Notes: generated from the sequence alone by a model not told the origin. Numbered from the stretch's first letter, positions 18,300 to 27,536 are shown. The stretch: 64,000 bases of DNA from Spirosoma linguale DSM 74 (GCA_000024525.1 CP001769.1:4807001-4871000), one strand, 5' to 3'. Made by a program: numbers and translations.

Positions 18300-18361
18300 A
18301 TGGCCCCGACTATTCAGACACGGCGTTTATCCGCTTTTCGTGCCTGAATAGCCGGGGCCAT
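18300..18361. terminator. Hairpin terminator of carboxylesterase gene
   Basis: Imperfect arms of about 22 bp (18300-18322 and 18338-18361) lie 41 bp beyond the stop of the minus-strand carboxylesterase gene. Confidence 0.65.
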
Positions 18362-18401
18362 TCGTTATGTACTGATTAACAGCCGCGTCAGGATATCCGT
18401 G

Positions 18402-20057
18402 CTACGCCAAGGCCTTCCGGGCTTCGCGGTCGGGGTCGTTGGCGAGGGCGGAGGTGTCGTCCAGAATCATCGTTTCGCCGTTTTGCGTCGTGTAGGGCTT
18501 CCAGTTGGGTAAGCCGCCCCCATTGGGGTTGCCAGTCTTCACAAAATTGAGGAAGGAACCGGCCATCTTCTCCGACAGGGCACGGGGCCGTTTACCGCCA
18601 CCCGTATGCGTAAGCATTAGGTCGGTATTGTAGAACCAGAAACAGATGTCGTCGCAGTGGAACGCCCGCATCCGACCGTCGAAGAGCGGGGGTTGCCAGC
18701 CAAACCAGGCTACGTAAACGGGAGCCTTACGCTGGGATGCTTTTGCATCGGCGGTAGCCACGACATTCTTCCGGTTCGACACAATCAACGCCCAAATCTC
18801 AATAGGACGCGCTTTCGGAAAATTTCGAGCATAGGCATCTACGATGTCGCTGGTTTTGTCGCCAAAGCGGGACTTGATCTTTTCTTTTACGTCGGCCAGC
18901 GAAATATTTTCCAGAGAAGCGTCGGTCCGGTCGGGGTTCTGCTCATGGAAAGTCGAGCAGATTATCAGCGGAATATCGGCCGAGAAGTCGCTGGCGTTCG
19001 AGAAGAACTTGCCGTCGCTCAGGGTTACTCCATCGGCCACGGGCGAGAATCCACCGCGCTGTAGACCCATCCGCTTCGCTTCTTCGGACATTTTCTCGGT
19101 AGCCCGATTGGCAATGTCGATGTATTCGCGCCAGGGAATCTGCTGAAGTTTATCGATCTCTCCCGGCTTTAAACCAGCCTCTTCCATCACTTTCAGCCCC
19201 AGTTTCTCGGCATATTCTTTATTGGTTCCGGCCAGCGAACTACCGCTCAAAGCCACCGCCTTATGAAACAATCCTTTGGCCGAAGGCATATTCATCAGGG
19301 TCGTCACTTTGGCCCCTCCCCCCGACTGACCGATGATAGTCACGTTGTTCGGGTCCCCGCCAAAATTGGCAATGTTGTTTTTCACCCATTCGAGAGCCGC
19401 TACCATATCCAGATTTCCCACGTTACCCGATGCCGGATGGCCGCCAGCCGCTTTCAGATGGGTATAGCCCAACGCGCCAAGCCGGTGGTTGATCGAACAG
19501 AACACGACACTACCCAATCGCGAAATATTTTCGCCGTGATAGCCATCCTGTTCAACCGCATTGCCGTTCACGAACCCGCCCCCGTGCAACCAGACAATTA
19601 CCGGCCGTTTCTGCGTGTCTACCGCCGGGGTCCAGACATTCAGTTTCAGACAGTCTTCCGAAACGTCGTCGTAGTTCCAGTGGTCAACAAACGACGCATA
19701 CGGATTGGCGTACCGTTTCTCCATGATCTGGGGCGCAGAGTTACCCCACCAGAGGGCAGGCCGAATGTCGGTCCAGGCGGTTGGTTTTTGCGGAGGCATA
19801 AAGCGATTCTTACCCGAGGTGTCGGCTCCGTAGGGTACACCTAAAAACTGGTGGATACCCCGCAGGATAAACCCTCTCACCTTGCCGTATTCCGTTTTTG
19901 CAATAGCAATGTTATCGCCCACGAACAAAACCTGCTCGTCGCCGGCGGGTTTTGCGGCTTTTGGTGGTTTCACACCCGCAATGGCTTGTTCAGACACGCC
20001 CAGGCTGGCCACGCCAACGCCGAGTGACTGGAGAAAATTTCGTCTTGACGGTTTCAT
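18402..20057 (-). CDS. Type B carboxylesterase, Tat-exported
   Basis: A 551-residue protein from the ATG at 20057, which places a Tat signal at the start (MKPSRRNFLQSLGVGVA). It has the family marks FLGVPYGA, EDCLKLNVW, a WLHGGGF oxyanion loop and the nucleophile motif GQSGGG in place of the usual GESAG. The His region near FHCDDICFWF is typical. It should hydrolyse carboxylic esters in the periplasm. Two AraC regulators and an NmrA-like gene lie upstream on the same strand. A decayed copy of its end lies about 1 kb away. Confidence 0.88.
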   Translation of the reverse strand: MKPSRRNFLQSLGVGVASLGVSEQAIAGVKPPKAAKPAGDEQVLFVGDNIAIAKTEYGKVRGFILRGIHQFLGVPYGADTSGKNRFMPPQKPTAWTDIRPALWWGNSAPQIMEKRYANPYASFVDHWNYDDVSEDCLKLNVWTPAVDTQKRPVIVWLHGGGFVNGNAVEQDGYHGENISRLGSVVFCSINHRLGALGYTHLKAAGGHPASGNVGNLDMVAALEWVKNNIANFGGDPNNVTIIGQSGGGAKVTTLMNMPSAKGLFHKAVALSGSSLAGTNKEYAEKLGLKVMEEAGLKPGEIDKLQQIPWREYIDIANRATEKMSEEAKRMGLQRGGFSPVADGVTLSDGKFFSNASDFSADIPLIICSTFHEQNPDRTDASLENISLADVKEKIKSRFGDKTSDIVDAYARNFPKARPIEIWALIVSNRKNVVATADAKASQRKAPVYVAWFGWQPPLFDGRMRAFHCDDICFWFYNTDLMLTHTGGGKRPRALSEKMAGSFLNFVKTGNPNGGGLPNWKPYTTQNGETMILDDTSALANDPDREARKALA

Positions 20058-20229
20058 TATCTGGTTTCTGTTAAAAGGTAAAGGCAAACCCCACATATGT
20101 GTTTACGTAAAAGAGACACAATGGGAAATTTTACTACTCCTAACAGAACAGATCCGGGGCTGATAATCAGTAGTCAGCGACTGTTAGTAAATCGCAACTT
20201 AAACGGGAAGTCAGCTCATTTGACCACAC

Positions 20230-21150
20230 TCAGGCAAACGAGCCTCTAAATTCTAAAGGCGATAAGTTGGTCTTCGATTTGAACAGTTTGCTGAAAGATT
20301 GAGAATGCTCAAAGCCGAGTGTATACGCAATTTCGCTGACGGATAAAGGCGTGGTTGACAATCGTTCCTTGGCTTTTTCAATCAGCTTGTTGTGGATATG
20401 CTGCTGGGTATTCTGCCCGGTCAGGTTTTTCAACAAACTGCTCAGGTATTTGGGCGAGATGTTCAGCGCATCGGCCACATAGGTAACGGTCGGCAGGCCC
20501 TTTATAACCAGGTCATCGCTATTGAAATAGCTGGTGAGCAATTTCTCCAGCCGATCCAAAATCTTATGGTTCGCCATGTTGCGGGTAATGAACTGGCGAT
20601 GATAAAAACGCTCCGAATAATTCAGTAACGCTTCGATATGCGAAACGATGATTCCCTGACTGAACTTGTCGATGTTGGCACTGCACTCCTGCCGAATGTT
20701 TTGCAGGATTCCGTTGATGGTCGCTTCTTCCTTGTCCGACAGAAACAAAGCCTCGTTTACTGAATAGTCGAAAAACTCATGCTGCTTAATCGTCTGGGCC
20801 AACGATGTGTTCCAGAAAAAGTCGGGGTGAATCAATAGCATCCAGCCGCTGCGTTTAACATTGGCATCGGGGTTTGGTTCGATACCAAAAACCTGGTCAG
20901 GCGAAACAAAGAACATAACGCCATTGTCGAAATCATAGGCCTGCTGGCCGTATTTGAGCTTAGCACCGACGCCCCGTTTCACCGCAATGTTGTAGAAATC
21001 AAAAACATAATTGCTGGCATGATTTTCCGGAATACAAGCAATGGCACCATAGTCGATCACGCTAATTAACGGGTGTTCGGGCTGTGGCAAGCCTTTAAAA
21101 GAATGAAACTCGCTGATGGATTTTACCCGTCTTGTTTGACTGCCTGCCAT
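20230..21150 (-). CDS. AraC-family regulator
   Basis: A 306-residue regulator using the ATG at 21150; an earlier in-frame start would overlap the NmrA-like gene. The N-terminal half is a cupin-like sensor. The C-terminal half carries two helix-turn-helix motifs (TVTYVADALNISPKYLSSLLKNLTG and LSVSEIAYTLGFEHSQSFSKLFK). It starts 16 bp after the stop of the NmrA-like gene, so the two are probably co-transcribed, and it may control that gene or the carboxylesterase. Confidence 0.88.
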   Translation of the reverse strand: MAGSQTRRVKSISEFHSFKGLPQPEHPLISVIDYGAIACIPENHASNYVFDFYNIAVKRGVGAKLKYGQQAYDFDNGVMFFVSPDQVFGIEPNPDANVKRSGWMLLIHPDFFWNTSLAQTIKQHEFFDYSVNEALFLSDKEEATINGILQNIRQECSANIDKFSQGIIVSHIEALLNYSERFYHRQFITRNMANHKILDRLEKLLTSYFNSDDLVIKGLPTVTYVADALNISPKYLSSLLKNLTGQNTQQHIHNKLIEKAKERLSTTPLSVSEIAYTLGFEHSQSFSKLFKSKTNLSPLEFRGSFA

Positions 21151-21166
21151 AGCCGGAACGTTGTGT

Positions 21167-22066
21167 TTATTGGTTAAAGGCCTTAACAAAGTCTTCCGCA
21201 AAGTCGTGCAACTTTGTCTTCCCCAATGTTGGCTGATGTTTATAATAATCGTCGTACAAAGCTCCCGTTCCCTGGGCGGCCTGCATCTCCACAAAACCTT
21301 TTGCAATTTGCGGGTTCATACCCATCGCGATCATACCGTTTAGCAGTTCATCGTCCGCTATGGCTACCCATTGCAGATCGGGCTTGCCAATGGCTTGGCC
21401 GAGAGTCCGGGCAATCTCGTTGGGCGACACATCATCACTGGCTATGTACCGAATGGTTCGTCCCGCAAACGGGGTTTCCATGTCTTCGGCTACGGTAGTG
21501 GCAATGTCGGTTGGCGACACCCACGGCTCCTTGGCATCGCCACCATAATTCGAGATGATTACGCCCTGCGTTTTGATCGTCTGCACAGACCGATACAGGT
21601 TACTGAAGAACCCAACCGGGCGCATAAACTTGATCGATATATCGCCCGGTAGCTGGTTCAGGATCTGCTCGGCGTAATAATGCATCGCTAATACGCCATT
21701 GCCTTCGGTGGTATGCGCGCCGATGCTGCTGAGGTGAACCACCTTCTTGACGCCCGACCGTTCCACGGCTTGTTTGTAACGTGCGGCCATATCGGAGTAG
21801 GCGTTGATAATGTCCAGCGTTGGATCGAAAAGGCTGCTGGGCGGCAGGGCTTCCATCAAATACACCACATCCGCCCCACGAAAGGTATCGGTCAGGAAGT
21901 CGATGTCCAGTATGGTGCCAATGGCCGCTTTTGCCCCCAGCGCTTCAATTGCCGGTTGTCGTTCCGGACTACTGCTGATGACCGTTACGGCATGTCCTTT
22001 TTGCACCAGTTGCCGAGTGAGTGGTTCGCCGATGTTTCCCAGCGATCCTGTCAATACAAGATTCAT
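21167..22066 (-). CDS. NmrA/NAD(P)-binding atypical SDR
   Basis: A 299-residue protein with an N-terminal dinucleotide fold (LVLTGSLGNIGEPLTRQL, close to GxxGxxG) and the NmrA-type pattern of a short sugar-epimerase-like domain without the catalytic YxxxK. Proteins of this group sense or reduce with NAD(P)H, such as quinone reductases. It lies between two AraC regulators on the same strand. Confidence 0.8.
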   Translation of the reverse strand: MNLVLTGSLGNIGEPLTRQLVQKGHAVTVISSSPERQPAIEALGAKAAIGTILDIDFLTDTFRGADVVYLMEALPPSSLFDPTLDIINAYSDMAARYKQAVERSGVKKVVHLSSIGAHTTEGNGVLAMHYYAEQILNQLPGDISIKFMRPVGFFSNLYRSVQTIKTQGVIISNYGGDAKEPWVSPTDIATTVAEDMETPFAGRTIRYIASDDVSPNEIARTLGQAIGKPDLQWVAIADDELLNGMIAMGMNPQIAKGFVEMQAAQGTGALYDDYYKHQPTLGKTKLHDFAEDFVKAFNQ

Positions 22067-22164
22067 AGTTATCTGTTTTTTGCTGGCACAAAGGTCAATG
22101 CTTTGCTCCCAGTGGATGTAGTCAGATAGCAGAACGTTGTAGCCAAAAGGGCGGATGATGCGTT

Positions 22165-23043
22165 TTAGATCTTGGTTTGGCGCTCCCTGAATTCGGTGGG
22201 CGATAGCCCGGCATTCTTCCGAAAAAATCGGGCAAAATAGTTCGGATACTCGAAGTTGAGCAGATAGGCAATCTCAGAAATAGAGTACGTCGTGTAGGTC
22301 AGGTACTTGCGGGCTTCGTCGAGAATATGCGCCTGCACCAGTTGGCTGGCCGATTTACCCGAAACGGCCTGGCATATCCGGTTCAGGTGGACTGGTGTAA
22401 TGGCCAGATCGTCGGCCAGCTGGGCAATGGTCTGCGTCGTGCCTGCCTGCCGCACGCGCTGCTGAAACTTTCGAAAATACTGAAGCGACAGGTTGTTTGT
22501 TACCGATCCGGTCTGTTCGCTTTCCTGCCACAGGCGATAAACAACCAGAAAAAACTGTTGCAGACAACTCTGTAACATGAGCCGTTTTTCAGGCTGATCG
22601 TCGAATAATTCGTCGTCAATCGCTTTGATCAATTCGCTAACCCGCTCGGCCGAATAAGGTCCCTGAACGATTGAGAGGCATTGCAGACTGCCCAGCATGG
22701 CCGTAACGGGCGACCCACTGGGGAACAACGCATCGATCAGCGCGTCGGACAGGGTCAGAATACGCCCTCTCACATCGGCATTGTACACGAAACCATGCAG
22801 AGCCGTAGGAGGAATCAGTAACAGGCAGGGGCCAGTGAGTTGACGCTCACGGCTGGCTTCCTGAAAGTTGAACTGGCCGGTTTCAATAAAAAAAACCTGA
22901 AACAACCGGGCATGGATATGCGGCTGAATAACCCAGTCGAAGCTTTGACTGCGCGTCTCCAGCAATTCGGAGAATAGGTACTCCGCATCGGGTTGGGTAT
23001 TTGCCTCGCCGTAGAGGCCGTCATATTGGGTGATGCGTTGCAT
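22165..23043 (-). CDS. AraC-family regulator, PobR-like
   Basis: A 292-residue regulator. The N-terminal cupin has HIHARLFQVFFIETG near residues 42-56. The C-terminal double helix-turn-helix is TIAQLADDLAITPVHLNRICQAVSG and SISEIAYLLNFEYPNYFARFFRK. The layout recalls PobR-type regulators of aromatic acid catabolism. It is transcribed away from the candidate aromatic operon that starts at 23338, with 294 bp between them, and is the natural candidate for its control. Confidence 0.85.
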   Translation of the reverse strand: MQRITQYDGLYGEANTQPDAEYLFSELLETRSQSFDWVIQPHIHARLFQVFFIETGQFNFQEASRERQLTGPCLLLIPPTALHGFVYNADVRGRILTLSDALIDALFPSGSPVTAMLGSLQCLSIVQGPYSAERVSELIKAIDDELFDDQPEKRLMLQSCLQQFFLVVYRLWQESEQTGSVTNNLSLQYFRKFQQRVRQAGTTQTIAQLADDLAITPVHLNRICQAVSGKSASQLVQAHILDEARKYLTYTTYSISEIAYLLNFEYPNYFARFFRKNAGLSPTEFRERQTKI

Positions 23044-23337
23044 GAACGTCAGGTTTACTTTGTTTCCATGTTGATTTTATAATATAGTCCCGGTACTATA
23101 CCATTTATTATCCTTCCAGGCTTTAAAAAAGGCTATAAAAGGTGGTATAATTACCAGTATAGCGATTTTTTTCGGTAGAAATACAAGGTATTCACCCCCA
23201 CTCATCTGCGAATTTATTCTGAAGGATGGCTATTTAGCTGCCTGCATGTTCGATTTGTTTCCAGAAAACGATGAAGTGTTTCGGTATGGCGCCGGGGAAG
23301 ACAAATACCTTTGTTGCACAACAAATCTCCCATCGCT
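23044..23337. promoter_or_regulatory. Divergent control region of the aromatic cluster
   Basis: This holds the start regions of the AraC gene (minus) and the esterase operon (plus). An inverted repeat TATACCA/TGGTATA (23097-23103 and 23143-23149) flanks a pair of direct repeats (AGGCTTTAAAA and AGGCTATAAAA, about 23118-23140). These are candidate operator sites. Promoter boxes could not be assigned. Confidence 0.4.
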
Positions 23338-24315
23338 ATGTCCGTATCGTATCGTACCCTCTTTGCTGTTCTCCTGCTGAGTTGCAGCCTAACATTTGCC
23401 CAGCCACCAGGTATGCCTCCGGGCGGTCCTCCTCCGGGTGGAACGCAGCGAGGTGGCCCGATGCCGAAAGCCAATACGGACGGGATTAAAAACAAGTTTC
23501 TGGATATAGCCTATGCACAGAAATCGCCCGCGCAGAAACTGGACATCTACCTGCCCAATGAAGGCACTGGTCCCTTTCCGATCATTGTCTCGATTCACGG
23601 CGGGGCTTTCAAGATGGGCGACAAAGGCGATTTTCAGGTAAATGCGGCTCTCAGCGGACTTAAACGAGGCTATGCCGTCGTCAGCATCAACTACCGGCTG
23701 AGTGGCGAGGCTATTTACCCGGCTCAGATTCAGGACGTAAAAGCCGCCATTCGCTGGATTCGCGCCAACGCCAAAACGTACAAACTGAACCCTGACAAGA
23801 TCGCGACCTGGGGCGGCTCTGCCGGGGGCAATCTGTCCGCGCTGGCCGGTACCACGGGCGACGTAACCGACTTCGATGATGCGTCGCTGGGCAACGCCAG
23901 TCAAAGCAGCCGGGTGCAGGCCGTAGTCGATTGGTTTGGCCCAATTCAGTTCGATCAAATGGACCCGCAGTTCAAAGCCAGCGGCAAGGGAAAAGCCGAC
24001 CACGACGAAGCTAATTCGCCGGAGTCTCAATTAATTGGCAAGCCCATCACGCAGGCTCCTGAACTGGTCAAACGTGCTAGCCCCGCAGCCTACATCAGCA
24101 AAGCCGACCCGCCTTTCTTCATTGAGCACGGCACCAACGACCCACTCGTACCCACGCAGCAGTCCATTAACTTTACGGCGGCCCTCACTGCCGTTCTGGG
24201 TAAGGACAAAGTAACCTACACACCCATTGAGGGCGCGGGTCATGGCGGGCCGCAGTTCGAAACGCCGGAAAACCTGGAGAAGGTTTTCGCTTTCCTGGAC
24301 AAGCACCTGAAATAA
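23338..24315 (+). CDS. Secreted alpha/beta hydrolase, feruloyl/acetyl esterase type
   Basis: A 325-residue protein from the ATG at 23338, giving a signal peptide (SVSYRTLFAVLLLSCSLTFA) followed by a Gly/Pro-rich linker. An earlier start at 23311 is possible. The hydrolase core has SIHGGAF (oxyanion), GGSAGGN (nucleophile Ser), GTNDPLV (acid) and GAGHGG (His). This is the BD-FAE-like group, which cuts feruloyl or acetyl esters from plant material. As the first gene before a ring-cleavage operon, it may release the aromatic acid. The substrate is inferred. Confidence 0.82.
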   Translation: MSVSYRTLFAVLLLSCSLTFAQPPGMPPGGPPPGGTQRGGPMPKANTDGIKNKFLDIAYAQKSPAQKLDIYLPNEGTGPFPIIVSIHGGAFKMGDKGDFQVNAALSGLKRGYAVVSINYRLSGEAIYPAQIQDVKAAIRWIRANAKTYKLNPDKIATWGGSAGGNLSALAGTTGDVTDFDDASLGNASQSSRVQAVVDWFGPIQFDQMDPQFKASGKGKADHDEANSPESQLIGKPITQAPELVKRASPAAYISKADPPFFIEHGTNDPLVPTQQSINFTAALTAVLGKDKVTYTPIEGAGHGGPQFETPENLEKVFAFLDKHLK

Positions 24316-24331
24316 ACTCTTCGTGTCGATC

Positions 24332-25291
24332 ATGAACGAAACCATTTGGGATCTGGCTCACCTGGGCCACGTTGAACTCCTGACGCCCAAACTCGACCAA
24401 AGTACCCGCTTCTTTACGGAGATTATGGGTATGTCGATCACGGCCACCGCTGGTGACTCCATTTACCTGCGGGCTTACGATGACTATGAGCACCATACGC
24501 TGAAGTTAACGGCCAGTCCACAAGCCGGTATGCGTCACTTTGCCTGGCGTGCCCGCAGCCCACAGGCCCTCCAGCGCCGGGTGGAAGCCATTCAGCAAAC
24601 GCCTTATGCCATCGGATGGAACGAAGGCGGCCTCGGCCACGGCCCTGCATTTGAATTTCACTCGCCCGATGGTCACCTGACCGAAATTTACTTCGAAACC
24701 GAAAAGTACCGCTGCGGCCCGCAGGATCAATCGGCACTGAAAAACACGGCGAGCCGGTTTCCCGGTCGGGGCATCAACGTCCGGCGTATTGACCACCTCA
24801 ACCTGTTCGCCAGTGATGTGCGGTCCTACCGGGATTTTCACCTGAATACGCTGGGCGGCATCCTAAGCGAAAGCATTGTCGATGATCTGGAGAACATGAA
24901 TCCGCGTGCCGTGTGGTTTATGGTCAATTCGAAATCTTACGATTTGGCCGTTACACTCGACTACCTGGCCCTTCGGGGGCGGTTTCACCACCTTACCTAC
25001 GCCGTAAACAGTCGGGAGGAGGTGCTAATTGCGGCCGATATTTGCCTTGAGAACGGTATTCAGATTGAAACCGGCCCCCACAAACACATCATTCAGCAAA
25101 CGTTTTTCCTGTACGTCTACGAGCCCGGCGGCAACCGCGTCGAGATTGCCAATACCACCGCCCGGCTCATCACCGACCCCGATTACCAAACCGTTTTCTG
25201 GACGATGGAAGAACGAAAACGCGGGCAAGCCTGGGGTTTGCCCACTATACCCAGTTTTCACACGCAGGGCACACCAATGCCAACCCCGTAG
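24332..25291 (+). CDS. Type I extradiol dioxygenase (VOC fold)
   Basis: A 319-residue protein from the ATG at 24332; a GTG nine bases earlier is less likely. Two vicinal-oxygen-chelate modules are seen. The iron ligands of the C-terminal module are His 155 (RRIDHLNLF), His 219 or 220 (FHHLTYAV) and Glu 271 (NRVEI), the 2-His-1-Glu set of catechol 2,3-dioxygenases. It should open a catechol-like ring at the meta position. The genes after it are those that process the product of gallate or protocatechuate cleavage, which in known pathways is made by the unrelated LigAB/GalA type. Confidence 0.85.
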   Translation: MNETIWDLAHLGHVELLTPKLDQSTRFFTEIMGMSITATAGDSIYLRAYDDYEHHTLKLTASPQAGMRHFAWRARSPQALQRRVEAIQQTPYAIGWNEGGLGHGPAFEFHSPDGHLTEIYFETEKYRCGPQDQSALKNTASRFPGRGINVRRIDHLNLFASDVRSYRDFHLNTLGGILSESIVDDLENMNPRAVWFMVNSKSYDLAVTLDYLALRGRFHHLTYAVNSREEVLIAADICLENGIQIETGPHKHIIQQTFFLYVYEPGGNRVEIANTTARLITDPDYQTVFWTMEERKRGQAWGLPTIPSFHTQGTPMPTP

Positions 25292-25309
25292 AGACGCAAT
25301 ACATTAAAC

Positions 25310-26026
25310 ATGAAAAAACTCCTCATTATAGGTGCCCACTCCGGCGATTTTGTCTGGCGGGCGGCTGGCACCATTGCTAAGGCGCTGGAAGAAGGGGCCG
25401 AAACCCTGGTCGTTGCCCTGTCGTATGGCGAACGGGGCGAGTCGGGCGAACTTTGGAAAGAAGATACCAAACGCACTGTCGACAGCGTGAAAGCAATTCG
25501 GCATGAGCAGGCCCAACAAGCGGCCGACATTCTGGGCACACCGATTCAATTTCTGGACTGGGGCGACTATCCGATGCTGTTGACCGACGAGCGGGTAGCC
25601 CAACTCACCAACCTCATCGGCGATTTCGAACCTACCGTTATACTGACTCACAGCGAAAAAGACCCGTTCAACCCCGATCATCCGCTGGCGTTTCAGGCGG
25701 TGCAACGGGCACGATTACTGTCGTCGGGAGCGGGTGTGCCGAGCGCGTTCAAAAACATCGATCCGCCGGTCTGGTACTCGTTTGAGCCGCACCAGCCCGA
25801 ACTATGTGGTTTTGTGCCAGATACCTTTGTGGATATTACATCGGTAATGGAAAAGAAGCGGGCGGCTATGGCCTGCATGGGTGCACAAACCTACCTGCGC
25901 GATTACTATGCGGAACTAGCCTCCCGACGTGCCAACCACGCCCGCCGAATTTCGGGACAAAAGCACATTCAGTTCGCCGAAGCGCATCAACGTCAGGTGC
26001 CAAGAGTAACAGGGAGTATTTTCTAA
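25310..26026 (+). CDS. LmbE/PIG-L fold hydratase, GalB-like
   Basis: A 238-residue protein of the PIG-L fold. The usual AHPDDE metal motif reads AHSGDF (residues 9-14), followed by VWRAAG. As I recall, 4-oxalomesaconate hydratase GalB of Pseudomonas putida has a similar AHSxDFVWR sequence. The later SEKDPFNPDHPL segment supplies another His ligand. GalB adds water to 4-oxalomesaconate, giving 4-carboxy-4-hydroxy-2-oxoadipate. The flanking aldolase and tautomerase genes support this role over a deacetylase. Confidence 0.75.
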   Translation: MKKLLIIGAHSGDFVWRAAGTIAKALEEGAETLVVALSYGERGESGELWKEDTKRTVDSVKAIRHEQAQQAADILGTPIQFLDWGDYPMLLTDERVAQLTNLIGDFEPTVILTHSEKDPFNPDHPLAFQAVQRARLLSSGAGVPSAFKNIDPPVWYSFEPHQPELCGFVPDTFVDITSVMEKKRAAMACMGAQTYLRDYYAELASRRANHARRISGQKHIQFAEAHQRQVPRVTGSIF

Positions 26027-26051
26027 AATGTATGCCGCAGAGATGCACTTT

Positions 26052-26153
26052 TTGTTACACAGAGATTCACGGAGAAAACACAGAGATACACAGAGAAATA
26101 TCAAAAAAACTCCGAGTATCTCTGTGTTTTCTCCGTGAATCTCTGTGTAACAA
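26052..26153. repeat. 38-bp perfect palindrome within an operon
   Basis: Arms 26052-26089 and 26116-26153 match perfectly over 38 bp with a 26-nt loop. Each arm is built of short repeated blocks (ACAGAGAT, CACGGAG). It lies between the hydratase stop and the aldolase start, with the right arm only 8 bp before the ATG. It resembles dispersed hairpin repeats seen in many genomes. In RNA it would fold into a very stable stem and could lower expression of downstream genes. Confidence 0.85.
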
Positions 26154-26161
26154 CCTTTGAC

Positions 26162-26758
26162 ATGAACCATCAACTCGCACAATTCTCTACCGCCACCCTG
26201 CACGAAGCACTCGGCAAAGCAGGCAACTTACCCTCGGCCATCAAACCGATCGCGCCCGGCATGAAGATATGTGGCCCGGCCTACACAGTGCAGACGATAC
26301 CGGGCGACAATAAACTACTGCATCGGGCCTACGCCTACGCACAGCCGGGTGATGTACTTGTAGCGCACTGCTCCGACTATTACGAAGCGGGCTACTGGGG
26401 CGATTTAATGAGTCTGGGTGCCAAAACAAAAGGCCTCGCCGGGTTGGTCATCGACGCCTGTGTCCGCGATGCCGACGACATCGAAGCGATGGGTTTTCCG
26501 GTGTTCAGCCGGGGGCTGTGCATCAAGGGTACGTCGAGTATCGAAGGCGGCCGATTGAACGAGCCCGTCGTTATTGGTGGCGTTGTGGTTCATCCCGGCG
26601 ACATCATTGTGGGTGACCGCGATGGCGTTGTTGTGGTACCGAAAAACCGCGTCCAGGAGGTAGTTGAAAAGGCGACCGCCCGCGAAACCCGCGAAGAATC
26701 CATCCGCGAACAACTCCGACAAGGCAAAACATCTATTCAAATTTATGGGTGGGAATAA
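26162..26758 (+). CDS. RraA-like aldolase, GalC/LigK type
   Basis: A 198-residue protein from the ATG at 26162; an earlier start at 26135 lies inside the palindrome. Typical RraA/HMG aldolase motifs are present: STATLHEALGK near the start, VLVAHCSDYYEAGYWGDLM, GLVIDACVRDADDI (the R-D pair) and VHPGDIIVGDRDGVVVVP. It should split 4-carboxy-4-hydroxy-2-oxoadipate to pyruvate and oxaloacetate, the last step of the gallate/protocatechuate 4,5-pathway. Neighbours support this. Confidence 0.82.
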   Translation: MNHQLAQFSTATLHEALGKAGNLPSAIKPIAPGMKICGPAYTVQTIPGDNKLLHRAYAYAQPGDVLVAHCSDYYEAGYWGDLMSLGAKTKGLAGLVIDACVRDADDIEAMGFPVFSRGLCIKGTSSIEGGRLNEPVVIGGVVVHPGDIIVGDRDGVVVVPKNRVQEVVEKATARETREESIREQLRQGKTSIQIYGWE

Positions 26759-26762
26759 CCAA

Positions 26763-27536
26763 ATGAAAATCGCACTACTTGGGCTGGGAGAAGCGGGGAG
26801 TAGTTTCGCTAATGACTTAGCCAGCCTGGGCGTAACCGTTGTCGGCTATGACCCGGCTCTTAAACGGGATTTATCACCGGCCGTAACCCTGGCCTACAGC
26901 AATGCAGAAGCGGTCCTGAACGCCGATGTAATTCTAAGCGTCAACCTTTCGGCAGTGGCGGAAACCATTGCGGCCGAGGTGTTGCCGGTTCTTCGACCGG
27001 GGCAATTGTATGCCGAAATGAACACCGCTTCGCCCGACACCAAACGCCGGGTCGAAGCCATCATCAGCCCCTCCGGCGCTCAGGTTGTGGATGTTGCCAT
27101 CATGGCACCCGTACCCCCCAAAGGCATTTTAACGCCGTTTCTGGTGTCAGGTCCCGGTGCCGATCGGTTTGCGGAACTACTGCTTCCATTGGGAATGAAC
27201 ATAAGCGTGGTAAGCGACCAGACGGGCGAGGCCGCCACCCGAAAGCTGCTCCGGTCCATTGTGTACAAGGGCATTGCCGCCGTCATTGGCGAAGCTGTAG
27301 ACGCCGGTCGCTCGTTTGGGCTGGAGCCGTACATTCGGGAGCAGATTCTGTCTGTAGTCGGTGGCAACGACGCCTTGATCGACCGTTTTCTGGAAGGCAG
27401 CAAAACCCACGCCCTCCGCCGAAGTCATGAGCTCGAAGCCGTTGTTGCCATGCTCGGCGCACAGCATGTTGAGCCGGTGATGTCGCGGGCCACCCTGACC
27501 AGCCTTGAGAATCTGATTGAACGCACTCAGCCATAA
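26763..27536 (+). CDS. 6-phosphogluconate dehydrogenase-like NAD(P) oxidoreductase with DUF1932
   Basis: A 257-residue protein from the ATG at 26763, 4 bp after the aldolase stop. The N-terminal dinucleotide fold is ALLGLGEAGSSFANDL; the NMNTASPDTKR-like segment and the helical C-terminal domain (TRKLLRSIVYKGIAAVIGEA) fit the beta-hydroxyacid dehydrogenase/DUF1932 group. In this operon it may oxidise a ring-cleavage product, as LigC (a different fold) does in Sphingobium. The exact step is not known. Confidence 0.75.
   Translation: MKIALLGLGEAGSSFANDLASLGVTVVGYDPALKRDLSPAVTLAYSNAEAVLNADVILSVNLSAVAETIAAEVLPVLRPGQLYAEMNTASPDTKRRVEAIISPSGAQVVDVAIMAPVPPKGILTPFLVSGPGADRFAELLLPLGMNISVVSDQTGEAATRKLLRSIVYKGIAAVIGEAVDAGRSFGLEPYIREQILSVVGGNDALIDRFLEGSKTHALRRSHELEAVVAMLGAQHVEPVMSRATLTSLENLIERTQP

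Noticed and set aside
19263..19844. 193-residue plus-strand frame
   Set aside because: Antisense to the carboxylesterase gene, whose motifs are clear.
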